A DNA stretch of 64,000 bases from CAWEBF01 sp963807235 (lineage in GTDB: Bacteria > Acidobacteriota > Vicinamibacteria > Vicinamibacterales > UBA2999): assembly GCA_963807235.1 (NCBI GenBank), contig CAWEBF010000018.1, positions 186,001 to 250,000 of the forward strand, in the 5' to 3' direction. This document shows positions 28,328 to 38,359 of the stretch, piece by piece; position 1 is the first letter of the stretch, and each line of letters opens with the position of its first letter. The translations under genes and the position numbers were made by a program. A model generated the notes under the pieces. It was not told the DNA's origin. It saw only the letters and a program-made list of their open reading frames with translations, and ran no database searches.

Positions 28328-28722
28328 CAGTCTCGTGTCAGCTTGAAGTCGCCCTTGGCGGCACCTTGCCGCCAAGTACCGGAGATGGTCCGGTGCGCCG
28401 AGGCGATGTCGTCGAGTTTGCCTTCCGCCGCAATCGACTCGGCTGCGCCGGACGTCTTCCTCGTGGCCTCGAAGCGAATCGTCCAGTTGGTGACGTCCAG
28501 CAGAATCGCCGCCACCGGCACGGCGTCGGGTCCCGGGTTGATCGTGCCGGTGACCGTCTTGCCGTCCCAGGCCATCACCATCGTGATGTGCGTTCTGGAT
28601 GCGGTGGAGGGACCCCAATCGCCGGACCACGTGCCGGTCAGGGGATGGCCCTCCTGGGCCGGAGCGGCCGAGCCGCCCATGCAGACCAGCAGCGAAACCA
28701 CCACGAACACGCCCTTGCTCAT
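28327..28722 (-). CDS. Small secreted protein
   Basis: A 131-aa protein with a signal peptide (SKGVFVVVSLLVCMGGSAA) and a beta-rich domain beginning LTGTWSGDWGPS and ending GTWRQGAAKGDFKLTRD. This pattern is shared by many short periplasmic beta-proteins of Acidobacteria. First gene of the co-directional run leading to coxSLM. Function unknown. Confidence 0.75.
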   Translation of the reverse strand: MSKGVFVVVSLLVCMGGSAAPAQEGHPLTGTWSGDWGPSTASRTHITMVMAWDGKTVTGTINPGPDAVPVAAILLDVTNWTIRFEATRKTSGAAESIAAEGKLDDIASAHRTISGTWRQGAAKGDFKLTRD

Positions 28723-28758
28723 ATCGCGCCTCCGGGCATTCGGCCGAGGAACGGATCT

Positions 28759-30199
28759 CTAGCGCGGCGCGGCGCCGGCGCGGGCGAGATTCACCACGAT
28801 GTCCCAGTGGAAACGCACGAAGCGGTGGAGCTCCGATTCAAGGATGCGTTCCTGGTCGCTGTGCGCGCCAAAGCCCTTGGGACCGTCCTCCATGTCGCCG
28901 GCCGGTCCGACGCCGTAGCACTGGACGCCCTTGGCGCGCAGGAACGACATATCCGTGGCGCCGGTGCTCATCGTCGGCAGCGTGACGGTGGCGTAGTGCT
29001 TCGTCACGGCCGCTTCGAGCACCTTGTAGGCATCGGTATCCAGCCGGGACATACCGCCGGGCCGCATACCGCTTTCGGCCGCCGGCCACCCGTTGAACAC
29101 CACCTCCACGGCCGGATCGTTCACCACCTTCTTGACCTGCTCCAGGAACCGCTTCGGGTCCTCGTCGGGCGGTGAACCGCACGTCGAGCGTGGCGCGTGC
29201 CTCGGACGGAATGACGTTGTTTCGGTAGCCGCCCTGGATGATGTTGGGTGAAACGGACGTGCGCAGCATCGACGCGTGGCGCGGCTCGTTCTGGAGCAGC
29301 CAGGTATCGGCAGGTTCCGAGATCTTCGGATCGAGGCTCATGACGTCGCGGTAGTGCTTTGCCACCTCGGGTGGCGACAGAGCCGCGAGCCGCTTGAAGT
29401 ACGCGGCCGTGGTGTCGTTGAGCGTAATGGGCGGCCGCCACGCCGCGACGCGGGCGACGGCGCCGGCCAGGTGCGCCACCGCGTTCGTGGTCAGCGGCAC
29501 CGAGCCATGGCCCGAGATGCCGCGGGAGATGAGGTCGATGCCGCGCGGGATCTTCTCCACGGTCTGAACGGATGCGTAGCGGACCTGACCGGCCTGGCGC
29601 GTGACGCCGCCACCTTCGCCGTAGCAGAACTCCGCGTCGATGGCCGCGAAGTGCTGATTGGTCATCAGCTCGATGCCGACGCGAGTGGTGCCCTCTTCTC
29701 CCGACTCCGCCAGGAAGATCACGTCGCGGTCCAGCGGCACGTTGGCGCGCTTGAGCAAGAGCATCACCATCAGCGCCGCCGTGACGTTGTCCTTGTCGTC
29801 CACCGTGCCGCGGCCGTAGATATGGCCGCCGTCGCGCACCGCGCCGAACGGCGGATGCGTCCACTTCTTGGGGTCCACGTTCACGACGTCGGTGTGGCCC
29901 ATGATGAGCAGCGGCCGCTTGCGACCGTTGCCCTTGATGCGCGCCACCACGTTGGGCCTGTTGGGCTCGCGCGCGTAGATCTCGACCGCCAGGCCCTCGC
30001 GCTCGAGCACGCTCTTCAGGTAGTCGGCCGCCGGCTTCTCGTTGCCGGGCGGATCGCTGGTGTCGAACTGGACGAGCGCCTGGAAGTGCCGCAGCGTTTC
30101 CGCCTCGACGGCCTTCCAGTCGGGCTCAGCCGGTGTCTGGGCGTGCGGGGCGCTGGTAAGCGCCACCGCCGTCAGGAGAGCGAGAGCTGTCGCGCGCAT
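28759..30199 (-). CDS. M20 family metallopeptidase, exported, frameshifted
   Basis: About 480 aa after correction, with a signal peptide (RATALALLTAVALTSAPHAQ). Zinc ligands: His in LLIMGHTDVV, Asp in GRGTVDDKD, Glu-Glu in FLAESGEEGTT, Glu in CYGEGGG, and His in GFGAHSDQE. The dimerisation domain lies between residues about 215 and 350. The frame changes near 29165-29178 (ATLDVRFT to FLEQVKKVVNDPAVEVV). It would hydrolyse peptides or acylated amino acids in the periplasm. Confidence 0.85.
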
Positions 30200-30475
30200 G
30201 CGGCGATGGTAGCAAGAGCTGAAACATTTCGCTCTGTACGCGTGTCTATCAATGGGCCGCGCGTTCATCAGTGGGACGACCGTTCGATATCGGACGTTGC
30301 GTTCCTTTTGGCGAAAGTTGGAGCCAACTTTTTCGCGGTCGATGCGTCAAAGCCGACAAATCGTCATTTCAGCCAGTAACCATCTGCCGGTCTGGGCGTT
30401 ATGGGTAAGTAGAGAACGAAGGGCGGGGCGCCGTCGCGCGGCAACGCGGCGACACCCCTGATCGCAACCCGCTAC
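30200..30475. other. Intergenic region without a recognised gene
   Basis: About 276 nt between the divergent M20 and HExxH genes. No coding frame with family signals was seen and no strong hairpin. It is somewhat AT-richer than its surroundings near 30290-30400 and probably holds both promoters. Confidence 0.5.
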
Positions 30476-30979
30476 GTGACGTGGCGAGCCGGACTCCGCT
30501 CAGTATACGGACCCGCCGGCCCGCCGCGCGGGAGGCTTGTCGTGTGGAGCGCCGCCACAATCGTCGTGTGCGCCTTGTCGATGCTGGGGCGCTCGGAGCG
30601 TCACTTTCACCCCATCAATCTCGTGGACGCGGCTCCGTTTGCCAGCTCGCGGATTGTAGAGGGCTACGTGACTCGCGATCCCGGAACCATCCACGTCATC
30701 ACGTCGTCGCCGGCCTTCCGCGAGGCGGCTCGGGCACGCAACAAATGCGGCGCGCGCGAAGCCGTGGCCAAGATCGCCAGCATTCTCGTGCACGAGGAAT
30801 GGCATCTGCGGCATGGCGCAGACGAGAGCGACGCCTATCACGCGCAGCTCACCGCGCTGGCCGCGATGGGATTCGACGAGCACTCATGGGTCCACGGGTC
30901 GGTGAAGCGGTCGATGCTGGCAGTTCTACGGAAGCCGCCGCAGATCGCGAGCTATACAGTTCCGATACCAGGCCGATAA
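30476..30979 (+). CDS. Hypothetical membrane-anchored protein with HExxH motif
   Basis: A 167-aa protein starting at GTG. There is a probable N-terminal helix (LVVWSAATIVVCALSMLG). Later comes ASILVHEEWHLRHGADESDAYHAQ, which contains the zincin motif HEEWH followed by an acidic residue nine positions on (GADESDAY). This fits a small metal-dependent peptidase or a catalytically dead relative. About 55 residues follow the motif. Not otherwise recognised. Confidence 0.6.
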   Translation: MTWRAGLRSVYGPAGPPRGRLVVWSAATIVVCALSMLGRSERHFHPINLVDAAPFASSRIVEGYVTRDPGTIHVITSSPAFREAARARNKCGAREAVAKIASILVHEEWHLRHGADESDAYHAQLTALAAMGFDEHSWVHGSVKRSMLAVLRKPPQIASYTVPIPGR

Positions 30980-31029
30980 GTTCTGTAGCCGCCTTTTCGT
31001 GCATGTGCGGCTAAGGAGCTGGATCGACC

Positions 31030-31459
31030 ATGGGTGTCCGTCTCGCCATGATGGCTTTTGCCGTCGCCTGCTGCGTGAGCTGCTCGGGGTCTCCGGCAGG
31101 TCCGGATGGCGGCGATTTTAGGGAAATCCGCGGCCAGATTTGGGGCCGGGTGTTGCAGGGTCCGTCGAACCCCAACGGCCCGTTTGCGGCCGACACCTAT
31201 GTGGATCCCGCAGGCCGGCGCCGTCGTCTCGACCTCTCTGGACTCGGCGACTGCGACGGCGGACGGCAATGGGAACTTCGTACTCCGGACTACCCGGAGC
31301 TCCAGTGGTCAGGCCTTTCAGCTGAGAATCAGCGCCGCGGGTTATCCCACCTACGACCGCTCGGGATGTTGGGGTGGGAATAACAGCGGTGGGGGACCAA
31401 ACGACAAGATCGCTATCACGTGGACGCATAGCGATCCGATCGTCTCCATTCCCTGCTAA
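31030..31459 (+). CDS. Lipoprotein with carboxypeptidase-regulatory-like domain, frameshifted
   Basis: A lipoprotein signal (AFAVACCVSCSGSPAGPDG; probable lipidated Cys in CVSC) is followed by IWGRVLQGPSNPNGPFAAD. After a frame change near 31195-31210 it continues IPQAGAVVSTSLDSATATAD, GNGNFVLRTTRSS and ISAAGYPTYDRSGCWGG. The latter part resembles a short Ig-like carboxypeptidase-regulatory fold. About 142 aa. Probably surface or periplasmic. Confidence 0.6.
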
Positions 31460-31558
31460 GGTCACGCCCTTGCGCGCCCCACGGTAGAGCTGGGTCTCCA
31501 CCGTCTTCAATTCACGAGCGACGATCGAGTGTGGAGCGTGCGGCATAATTGGTTCGCA

Positions 31559-34500
31559 TGCGCGAGAGCACCTCCCCGCGCGACCCGACCCTCACATTTC
31601 TGCACGGCGGCGGAGAGATGGGCGGGCGGATGCGCGACCTGGATTGGTCGAAGACGCCTCTGGGCCCTGCGGACACATGGCCGCAGAGTCTCCGCATACG
31701 GTGAGCATGCTGCTCCCGTCCAAGGCCCAGATCATCCTCTTCTGGGTCGCGAGTTCACCGTTCTCTATAACGACGCCTACCGTCCCGTGTTCGGAGCGAA
31801 GCACCCGCACGCACTCGGGCTTTCTGGTCGAGAAGCGTGGAGCGAGATCTGGGACAGCGTGCTGCACGAGCTGTTGGCAGGAGTGGTTCGCACCGGCGAG
31901 GCGTTCTGGGGGAAGGACCTGCTGTTTCAGCTCGAGCGTCACGGGTTTCTCGAAGAGACCTACTTCGACGTCTCCTACGATCCCGTGCGCGTCGAGTCGG
32001 GCGAGGTCGGGGGTGTCTATTGCATCGTGACCGAAACCACGGAGCGTGTGGTCGGCGAGCGGCGCATGGCGCTGCTGAAGGAACTCGCCGAGCGCAATAC
32101 CACTGCGCGGACGAGGCGCGACGCGTGTGTGCTCGCCGTCGAGACGCTTGCCGCAAAGCCGCAGGACGTCACGTTTGCGCTCGCCTATGTGGATGGTGAG
32201 CTTCAGAGCTGTACACCTCATGCGGAGGAGCAATTGGCGCGGTCGTCGCCAGACCTGGTCAAGAACCTTCCCCTGGTGTCTTCGAACGCGGGGACGCACA
32301 CCGCACAGCTGATCGTCGGCCTCAATTCGCAACGGCCCTTTGACGACCAGTACCGGGTGTTCCTGGAACTGGTCGCCGACCAGCTCGGCACCGCGCTGGC
32401 GAATGCCCGTGCGTACGAAGAGGAGAGGGGGCGTGCCGAAGCCCTTGCCCGGCTGGATCGGGCCAAGACGGTTTTCTTCAGCAACGTGAGCCACGAGTTC
32501 CGGACGCCGCTCACGCTCATGCTCGGGCCGACCGAAGAAGCCCTGGCATCACCGGAACGAGTGCTCGCGGGCGACGCTCTGGACATGGTCCATCGCAACG
32601 AACTGCGCCTGCTGAAGCTGGTGAACACGCTCCTGGATTTCTCGCGGATCGAAGCCGGCCGATCGGATGCGCGCTACGTGCCGACCGACCTGTCGCATTT
32701 CACGGCCGAGATCGCCAGCACGTTTCGATCCGCGTTCACGCATGCTGGAGTCGATTTCACGGTCGAGTGTCCACCCCTGTCGCAGCCGGTCTTCGTGGAT
32801 CGGGAGATGTGGGAGAAGATCGTTCTCAACCTGCTCTCGAACGCGCTGAAGTTCACGTTCGACGGGTCGGTCCATCTGTCGCTCCATGAGCACGCCACCT
32901 CCGTGGAGCTGCGCGTGCGAGATAGCGGCGTCGGGATTCCCGACCAGGAGATCCCACACCTGTTCGAGCGCTTTCACCGTGTGCAGGGCACCCGCGCGCG
33001 CACGCACGAGGGTTCGGGCATCGGCCTCGCTCTCGTGAGCGAGCTGGCCAAGATGCATGGCGGCACCGTGCACGCGACCAGCAAATTGAACGCGGGCACC
33101 ACGTTCACGGTGATCATCCCGACCGGCATGGCACATCTGGCCAGCGAGCGTGTGCACCAGTTGTCGGCAGACGAGCCCAGTGCCGTGAGTTCCCAGCTGT
33201 ACGTCACGGAGGCGCTGCGCTGGATGCCGAGCCGCGAACACGGGTCACGGGCCGAAGGCTCGGCCCCGTCCGAGCGCGCGTCGACCGAGACCACACGCAT
33301 CCTGCTGGCCGACGACAACGCGGACATGCGTGAGTACGTGCAGCGCCTGCTCTCCGATCGCTGGATCGTGGACGCCTGTCCCGACGGCATTTCGGCGCTC
33401 GAAGCGGCGCGACAGCGCCGTCCCGCGCTGGTCCTGGCCGATGTGATGATGCCTGGTCTCGACGGATTCGAGCTGATTCGGGAACTTCGCGCGGACCCCA
33501 TGACCGCCGACGTGCCGGTGATTCTGCTGTCGGCCCGGGCCGGCGAAGAGGCGCGTATCGAGGGCATGCAGGCAGGCGCCAGCGACTACCTGGTCAAGCC
33601 GTTCTCGGCGAGGGAACTGCGGGGGCGGGTGGACGCGCAGATCCTGCGCGCGGAGATCCGCGCCGCGCAGGCGCTGCACGCGCGCCGTCTCGAGCAGATC
33701 CTCAAGCAGGCGCCGGTCGCACTGGCGATTCTGCGCGGGCCTGACTACGTCTACGAGTTCGCCAACGAACCGTACCTCGAACTCGTGGGGCGCCGTCCGA
33801 TTCTCGGCACACCCGTGCTCGACACGCTGCCGGAACTTGCCGACCAGGGTGTCAAGCACGTGCTCGACCGTGTCCGTGAATCGGGGGCGCCGTTTACGGC
33901 CAGTTCCTTCCAGGTCACCCTCGCTCGGGGCCCCGACGGGGCGGCGGAGGAGGCGTCCTTCAAGTTCGCCTATCAGCCGATTCTGGACGACGACGGGCGG
34001 GTTGACGCGATCGCGGTCGTGGCGGTCGAAGTCACGGAGCTCACGAACGCACGTCGGCAGGCGGAACGTGCGAATCGAGCGAAGGACGAGTTCATTGCGA
34101 TGCTCAGTCATGAGCTTCGCAATCCGCTGTCGCCGATCCTGACCGCGCTGCAGCTGATGCGGGTGCGCGGCGTCGACGCGGCCGAGCGCGAGCGGACGAT
34201 CATCGAACGGCAGGTGGGGCACCTCGTCAGTCTGGTGGACGACCTGTTGGACGTCTCTCGCATCACCAGGGGGAAGATCGAGCTGAAGAAGCAACACGTC
34301 GAGCTGGCCGATATCGTCAGCAGCGCCGTGGAGACCGTCAGCCCCCTGCTCGAAGAGCGGCGGCACACGCTCGATATCCGGGTGCCGCCGGAAGGGTGCT
34401 CGATTCACGCGGACCAGGACCGTATCGCGCAAGTGGTGTCGAACCTCTTGACGAACGCGGCGAAATACACCGAGCCCAGTGGGTCGATCGAGGTCACGGC

Positions 34501-35200
34501 GGCACGCGACGCAGAGTCCATCGTGATCACCGTTCGGGACAGCGGTATCGGGATCGAACCGGAGATGCAGTTGAGGGTGTTCGAGGTGTTCACCCAGGCA
34601 ACCCAGGCGTTGGATCGCTCGCACGGCGGCCTGGGTCTGGGCCTGGCCATCGTGAAAAGCCTGGTCTCTCTGCACGGCGGCACGGTGGCCGTGTCCAGCG
34701 AAGGGCGCGGCCGGGGCAGCACGTTCACCGTGCGCCTGCCTTATGTTCCGATGCCGCTCGACGCGCGCCGCGAGGAGACCAGCCCGGCGGTCACGGCGAG
34801 ATCGTCAGGGTCTGGTCGCGTTCTGGTCGTGGACGACAATCGCGACTCCGCGCAGATGTTGGCGGATGTGTTGTCGGAGCTCGGATACACGACGCAGGTC
34901 GCCTTCGACGCTCCAGGAGCACTCGCGGCCGTCGCGGAGCGTGTCCCCGATGTCGCGCTGCTCGACGTCGGGCTACCCGTGATGAGCGGATACGAGCTGG
35001 CCAGGCGGCTTCGGGATACAGCCGCGACAGCGCCGATCTCCCTGATAGCGGTGACCGGCTACGGCCAACCAAGCGATCGCGAGGCGTCCGCGGCGGCCGG
35101 TTTCGATGCGCATCTGGTCAAGCCCGTCGATCTCGAGCTGTTGGTGGAGCTGGTCGCGACCCTCACCAAGGAGCGGCAGCCGCGCCCGATGTCGATGTGA
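31559..35200 (+). CDS. Hybrid histidine kinase with two kinase cores and two receivers, frameshifted at N-terminus
   Basis: About 1,210 aa. From ATG 31559 the N-terminus reads LTFLHGGGEMGGRMRDLDW, then VSMLLPSKAQIILFW, then EFTVLYNDAYRPVFGAKHPH. Frame changes lie near 31690 and 31740. Order: PAS, GAF (about 32090-32420), HisKA with His codon near 32492 (SHEFRTPLT) and HATPase (DSGVGIPD, GSGIGLAL), receiver with phospho-Asp near 33440 (LADVMMPGLDG), PAS (33680-34050), second HisKA with His near 34109 (SHELRNPLSPI) and HATPase, and second receiver with Asp near 34963. There are no membrane helices, so it is cytosolic. Confidence 0.88.
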   Translation, partial: CARAPPRATRPSHFCTAAERWAGGCATWIGRRRLWALRTHGRRVSAYGEHAAPVQGPDHPLLGREFTVLYNDAYRPVFGAKHPHALGLSGREAWSEIWDSVLHELLAGVVRTGEAFWGKDLLFQLERHGFLEETYFDVSYDPVRVESGEVGGVYCIVTETTERVVGERRMALLKELAERNTTARTRRDACVLAVETLAAKPQDVTFALAYVDGELQSCTPHAEEQLARSSPDLVKNLPLVSSNAGTHTAQLIVGLNSQRPFDDQYRVFLELVADQLGTALANARAYEEERGRAEALARLDRAKTVFFSNVSHEFRTPLTLMLGPTEEALASPERVLAGDALDMVHRNELRLLKLVNTLLDFSRIEAGRSDARYVPTDLSHFTAEIASTFRSAFTHAGVDFTVECPPLSQPVFVDREMWEKIVLNLLSNALKFTFDGSVHLSLHEHATSVELRVRDSGVGIPDQEIPHLFERFHRVQGTRARTHEGSGIGLALVSELAKMHGGTVHATSKLNAGTTFTVIIPTGMAHLASERVHQLSADEPSAVSSQLYVTEALRWMPSREHGSRAEGSAPSERASTETTRILLADDNADMREYVQRLLSDRWIVDACPDGISALEAARQRRPALVLADVMMPGLDGFELIRELRADPMTADVPVILLSARAGEEARIEGMQAGASDYLVKPFSARELRGRVDAQILRAEIRAAQALHARRLEQILKQAPVALAILRGPDYVYEFANEPYLELVGRRPILGTPVLDTLPELADQGVKHVLDRVRESGAPFTASSFQVTLARGPDGAAEEASFKFAYQPILDDDGRVDAIAVVAVEVTELTNARRQAERANRAKDEFIAMLSHELRNPLSPILTALQLMRVRGVDAAERERTIIERQVGHLVSLVDDLLDVSRITRGKIELKKQHVELADIVSSAVETVSPLLEERRHTLDIRVPPEGCSIHADQDRIAQVVSNLLTNAAKYTEPSGSIEVTAARDAESIVITVRDSGIGIEPEMQLRVFEVFTQATQALDRSHGGLGLGLAIVKSLVSLHGGTVAVSSEGRGRGSTFTVRLPYVPMPLDARREETSPAVTARSSGSGRVLVVDDNRDSAQMLADVLSELGYTTQVAFDAPGALAAVAERVPDVALLDVGLPVMSGYELARRLRDTAATAPISLIAVTGYGQPSDREASAAAGFDAHLVKPVDLELLVELVATLTKERQPRPMSM

Positions 35201-35207
35201 GTCCCGG

Positions 35208-36044
35208 TCAAGGGCGCAGCTTGAGAAGCTCGGCGATTTCCTGCAGCTTGCCGCGAACGATCTGACCATTCCGCGGGCCCATGCGCAGAAGCTGTTTCTG
35301 CGCCCTCGGGAGTGACTCGAGCATCGGGTCACTGTACGCGTAGGTCACGCCCTTGCGATGCAGCGCGGCCTTCTCGTCGAGTGCCGGCGTCTGCAGCAGC
35401 ACGCCGATCGCACGTTCGAGCACGCGATCGAAATCGCCCTCCGGATGCCCGAGCTCCCGGTACGCATCGGTGATGCGCGGCTTGAGGGTCAGGTACAAGC
35501 TGGCCGTGCCCACGGAGTCGAGCGCGGCGATCGCGTCTCCATGGGGGTTGTACCGCTCGTAGCTGCGAGGGTCCACGAGCAGTTCCTCACCAGGGCTCGT
35601 CGTCCCGAACCGTCCTTGCGGTGCAATCGGCCGCAGGAGTCCTGTCGGCGCCCGCCCTTCCGCGATGTTGAGCGTCACTGTCGTAAAGTTGGTGATGAGC
35701 CCTTTCGTGGCGAGCCAGGCCGCAATCGTTGGATGCGACGACAGGCGCGCAACGAGCTCACTCACGATCGGGTCGGTCTGCGCCAGCGGCGGCAGATCGA
35801 TGTCTGCAGCCTTCACAATCGGGCCCTCGGGGCGTTCCGGCGCCGTCGCTTGCGGAGCGGCCGGCACGTTTGCGGCTTGAGGTGAGGCTTGTCTCCGAGA
35901 CGTGACGTACCAGACTCCGCCCGCGACGGCGATCGCTGCCACCAGGGCAGTCGCCCACACAACGCGGTTCGTCGAACGCGTTGGCGGAGGCGTGAACATC
36001 GCCTCGTCCGAACGCTCGAGCTCGTAGTCGCCCGCGTCAATCAC
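35208..36044 (-). CDS. DUF3014 family protein
   Basis: A 278-aa protein with one helix (VVWATALVAAIAVAGGVWYV, residues 28-47), a proline/alanine linker, and a periplasmic domain of the DUF3014 type (LPPLAQTDPIVSELVARLSS, then TTSPGEELLVDPRSYERYNP). The N-terminal 27 residues would be cytoplasmic. Function unknown. Convergent with the hybrid kinase. Confidence 0.83.
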   Translation of the reverse strand: MIDAGDYELERSDEAMFTPPPTRSTNRVVWATALVAAIAVAGGVWYVTSRRQASPQAANVPAAPQATAPERPEGPIVKAADIDLPPLAQTDPIVSELVARLSSHPTIAAWLATKGLITNFTTVTLNIAEGRAPTGLLRPIAPQGRFGTTSPGEELLVDPRSYERYNPHGDAIAALDSVGTASLYLTLKPRITDAYRELGHPEGDFDRVLERAIGVLLQTPALDEKAALHRKGVTYAYSDPMLESLPRAQKQLLRMGPRNGQIVRGKLQEIAELLKLRP

Positions 36045-36269
36045 ACGACCAGTCTACGCTCCTCGCTGATGGCCGCAAGCTCCGCCCGTGTGTTCGATCA
36101 CGTTACGCGATTGGCGGAACGGACGTGCTAGAATAGAGGTTCCTTTCCAGCTTTCCTGAGCCTGATCGCAGTCAGGGCGCTCCTCACCAAAGCCAGGCGG
36201 GTCGGTTTCTGCACGGTCTTCGTGTGTGGAACGCCGCAATGGAACAGAGCCCCGCGTTAGAGGTATCAG
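36045..36269. promoter_or_regulatory. Intergenic region with probable promoter and long leader
   Basis: A TAGAAT box near 36129 could be a -10 element for the small zinc-ribbon gene at 36270, giving a leader of about 135 nt. No matching -35 at standard spacing stands out and no riboswitch fold was recognised. Confidence 0.35.
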
Positions 36270-36500
36270 ATGCTCACGTCATACAAAGGTCAGGCAATTC
36301 CGGACCGACGATCAGAAAGCGAACGCGAAAAACCTGCCACCTTGAAGCCTGAGTCGTGTCCAGCCTGCGGTTCGAGGGCCGTGGGCACGCTCGCCAAGGT
36401 GATCACGCCTGAGACGTACTGGCGCTGCCAGGGCTGCGGAGAGATCTGGAATCCGGCCAGAGTCGAACGGGCCAGCCGCCGGCCCAGTCGCTCCTGGTAA
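36270..36500 (+). CDS. Small zinc-ribbon protein
   Basis: A 76-aa protein with two CxxC pairs (SCPACGSRAV ... WRCQGCGEIW), forming a zinc ribbon like those in RNA-polymerase-associated or nucleic-acid-binding proteins. The N-terminal 28 residues are charged and probably disordered. It is convergent with the EamA exporter. The specific role cannot be read. Confidence 0.7.
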   Translation: MLTSYKGQAIPDRRSESEREKPATLKPESCPACGSRAVGTLAKVITPETYWRCQGCGEIWNPARVERASRRPSRSW

Positions 36501-36517
36501 GGAGCGTCCGCTCCTGT

Positions 36518-37402
36518 TCAAGGAGCGGCGCTCACACGGTCCTGCCCGGCCGCCAGTGCGATGGCCAGGAGAATCAGGATCGAGCCGCCCACGGTCCACT
36601 GGCTCGGACGTTCGTCTAGAAAGACGAAGCCGAGCAGCAGCGCAATCGCCGGTGTGAATACCGAAATGAAGGCGAGGCTCATCACGGTCCACGTCTTGAG
36701 CAGCGAAAAGTAGATGAAGAAGGCGAGCACGGTGCCGGCGGCCGACAGGTACGCGATCGCGGCCCACGTGCCCGCGTCGCGTGGGAACTGAAAGCCATCG
36801 CCGTGCGCCAGCGAGGCGGCGAGTAGCGCCAAGGCGCCGATGAGCATCGACGGAGCGTTCAGCGTGGCCGCTGGCAGGTCGTGCGCATCACGCTTGCTGA
36901 CGACGCTCGCAATGGCGGCACAGACCGTAGCGGCGAGCACTGCCAGCATCGGTGTGACGGCGCCGGAATCCAGGCGCAGCCGGTCGGCGAAGAGGGCCAT
37001 CGTGCCGACGAGGGCCAGCAACGAGCTGGTGAGTTTCCGGGCCGTGATACGTTCGCCCGGCAGATACGCTCGCGCGACGAAGAGCGTCATCAGCGGCAGG
37101 GTGGCGAAGAGCACCGCGGTCAGGCCACTCTCGATGTACTGCTCCGCCCAATAGATCAGGCCGTAGTCCGCGGCGAACATCAGCAGCCCCACCACCGCCA
37201 CGGCCATCCACTCCCGCTCTCCTCGGGGCCATCGCGCTCGCGTCAGCCACGCGGCGAGGGTCATTACGACTCCGGCGATAAAGAACCGGAGCGCCGCGAC
37301 GTTGAACGGACCAAGTCCCCCGTAGCCGATCTTGATGACCAGCCACGTGGACCCCCAGATCAGGCACAGCAGTACGTAGAGCGCGACGCCCCACCGACGC
37401 AT
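36518..37402 (-). CDS. EamA/DMT superfamily transporter
   Basis: A 294-aa permease with ten predicted helices in two EamA repeats. The first begins YVLLCLIWGSTWLVIKIGYG with the typical LRFFIAG; the second ends LGFVFLDERPSQWTVGGSIL. Such proteins export amino acids or metabolites. I chose ATG 37402 over the upstream start at 37432 because the family begins at the first helix. Confidence 0.87.
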   Translation of the reverse strand: MRRWGVALYVLLCLIWGSTWLVIKIGYGGLGPFNVAALRFFIAGVVMTLAAWLTRARWPRGEREWMAVAVVGLLMFAADYGLIYWAEQYIESGLTAVLFATLPLMTLFVARAYLPGERITARKLTSSLLALVGTMALFADRLRLDSGAVTPMLAVLAATVCAAIASVVSKRDAHDLPAATLNAPSMLIGALALLAASLAHGDGFQFPRDAGTWAAIAYLSAAGTVLAFFIYFSLLKTWTVMSLAFISVFTPAIALLLGFVFLDERPSQWTVGGSILILLAIALAAGQDRVSAAP

Positions 37403-37579
37403 ATCGAATCTTATTCGCCCGCCGCCAGGCACCGCTCACCGCGGATGGTGACTCTCACCACCTGTTGAAGCTGGACGAGGACCGAATAGCGACATTGCGG
37501 CCAAATCCAACGGTTGTGCTGGTCTACTCCTTGCCTTAGTTGCTGGCGCACCCACCGAAGCGGCGGGGAAGGAGAAGGT

Positions 37580-38290
37580 ATGAACAGCAGGCGTGCACTA
37601 TCAGTGGCCTTCGTCGGGCTGATGTCCCTCTGGCCCCTGCAGGCGAAGGGCGATGCCCAGAGCCAGGAAAAGCCGATCGTGCAGATACCCCAGCCCGGCG
37701 TACCGCAGGTCATGACGATGGAGGGCAAGTTCGTCCGGGCCTCGTACAACAACGAAGGCTACGTGATCCTGGGATACCAGGCTTCCAACCGTTCGATCGG
37801 CGAAGAATGGATGCTCCTCGAGGTCGGCATGACGCTGCTCGACAACGTGCCGGACTACAGGTTGACGCGTGACGCCCTATCGCTCGAGACGCCTGATGGC
37901 AAGACGATCCCCCTGGCGACCGTCATCGAGCAGCGGGAGGGGAACCCGCAGGCCATTCAGCAACGGGCGAAGGTCCAGCGCGATTCGATCAACTACTTTC
38001 CTGTGGGCGCGAGCCGGCCGTGCGCCATCCTTTTCTTTCCCGAGCTGGGCTCCCGGTCGCTTCCGTACGACGTGGTGGATCTCAGCGACGACCGCGCCTG
38101 TCTCGGTCGTCTCTATTTTCGTATCCCGGGCGGTATCGCCTACGGCCAGCATTGGCTCAACGTGAAGTTCGAGAAAAGCCTCGTGCGCGTACCCTTTCGA
38201 ATCTTGACCAAGGAAGAAGAGCAGACCCTCTCGAAGAATTACAAGAGCATCGAGAGGCAGGTCAAAGACGCGTTCAAGCCGAAGAAGTGA
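37580..38290 (+). CDS. Secreted hypothetical protein
   Basis: A 236-aa protein with a signal peptide (ALSVAFVGLMSLWPLQAKG) and a beta-rich domain (IGEEWMLLEVGMTLLDNVPD; ITLPYDVVDLSDDRACLG region). ATG 37580 has a GGAGAAGG site upstream. The family occurs in Acidobacteria without known function. A hairpin follows the stop. Confidence 0.7.
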   Translation: MNSRRALSVAFVGLMSLWPLQAKGDAQSQEKPIVQIPQPGVPQVMTMEGKFVRASYNNEGYVILGYQASNRSIGEEWMLLEVGMTLLDNVPDYRLTRDALSLETPDGKTIPLATVIEQREGNPQAIQQRAKVQRDSINYFPVGASRPCAILFFPELGSRSLPYDVVDLSDDRACLGRLYFRIPGGIAYGQHWLNVKFEKSLVRVPFRILTKEEEQTLSKNYKSIERQVKDAFKPKK

Positions 38291-38296
38291 ACTGAC

Positions 38297-38315
38297 GGCG
38301 GGGCTTCGCCCCGCC
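38297..38315 (+). terminator. GC hairpin after the secreted-protein gene
   Basis: GGCGGGG-CTTCG-CCCCGCC is a 7-bp perfect stem with a CTTCG loop, 7 nt after the stop. There is no T-tract. It resembles a short REP-type or rho-assisted stop hairpin. Confidence 0.55.
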
Positions 38316-38359
38316 TGCCGGGAGCCTGTCGGGAAAGAGGTACGTGGTAGCTTTGCGGC

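Noticed and set aside
30252..30461. 69-codon plus-strand open frame upstream of the HExxH gene
   Set aside because: No Shine-Dalgarno, no domain and no sign of constraint; probably chance.
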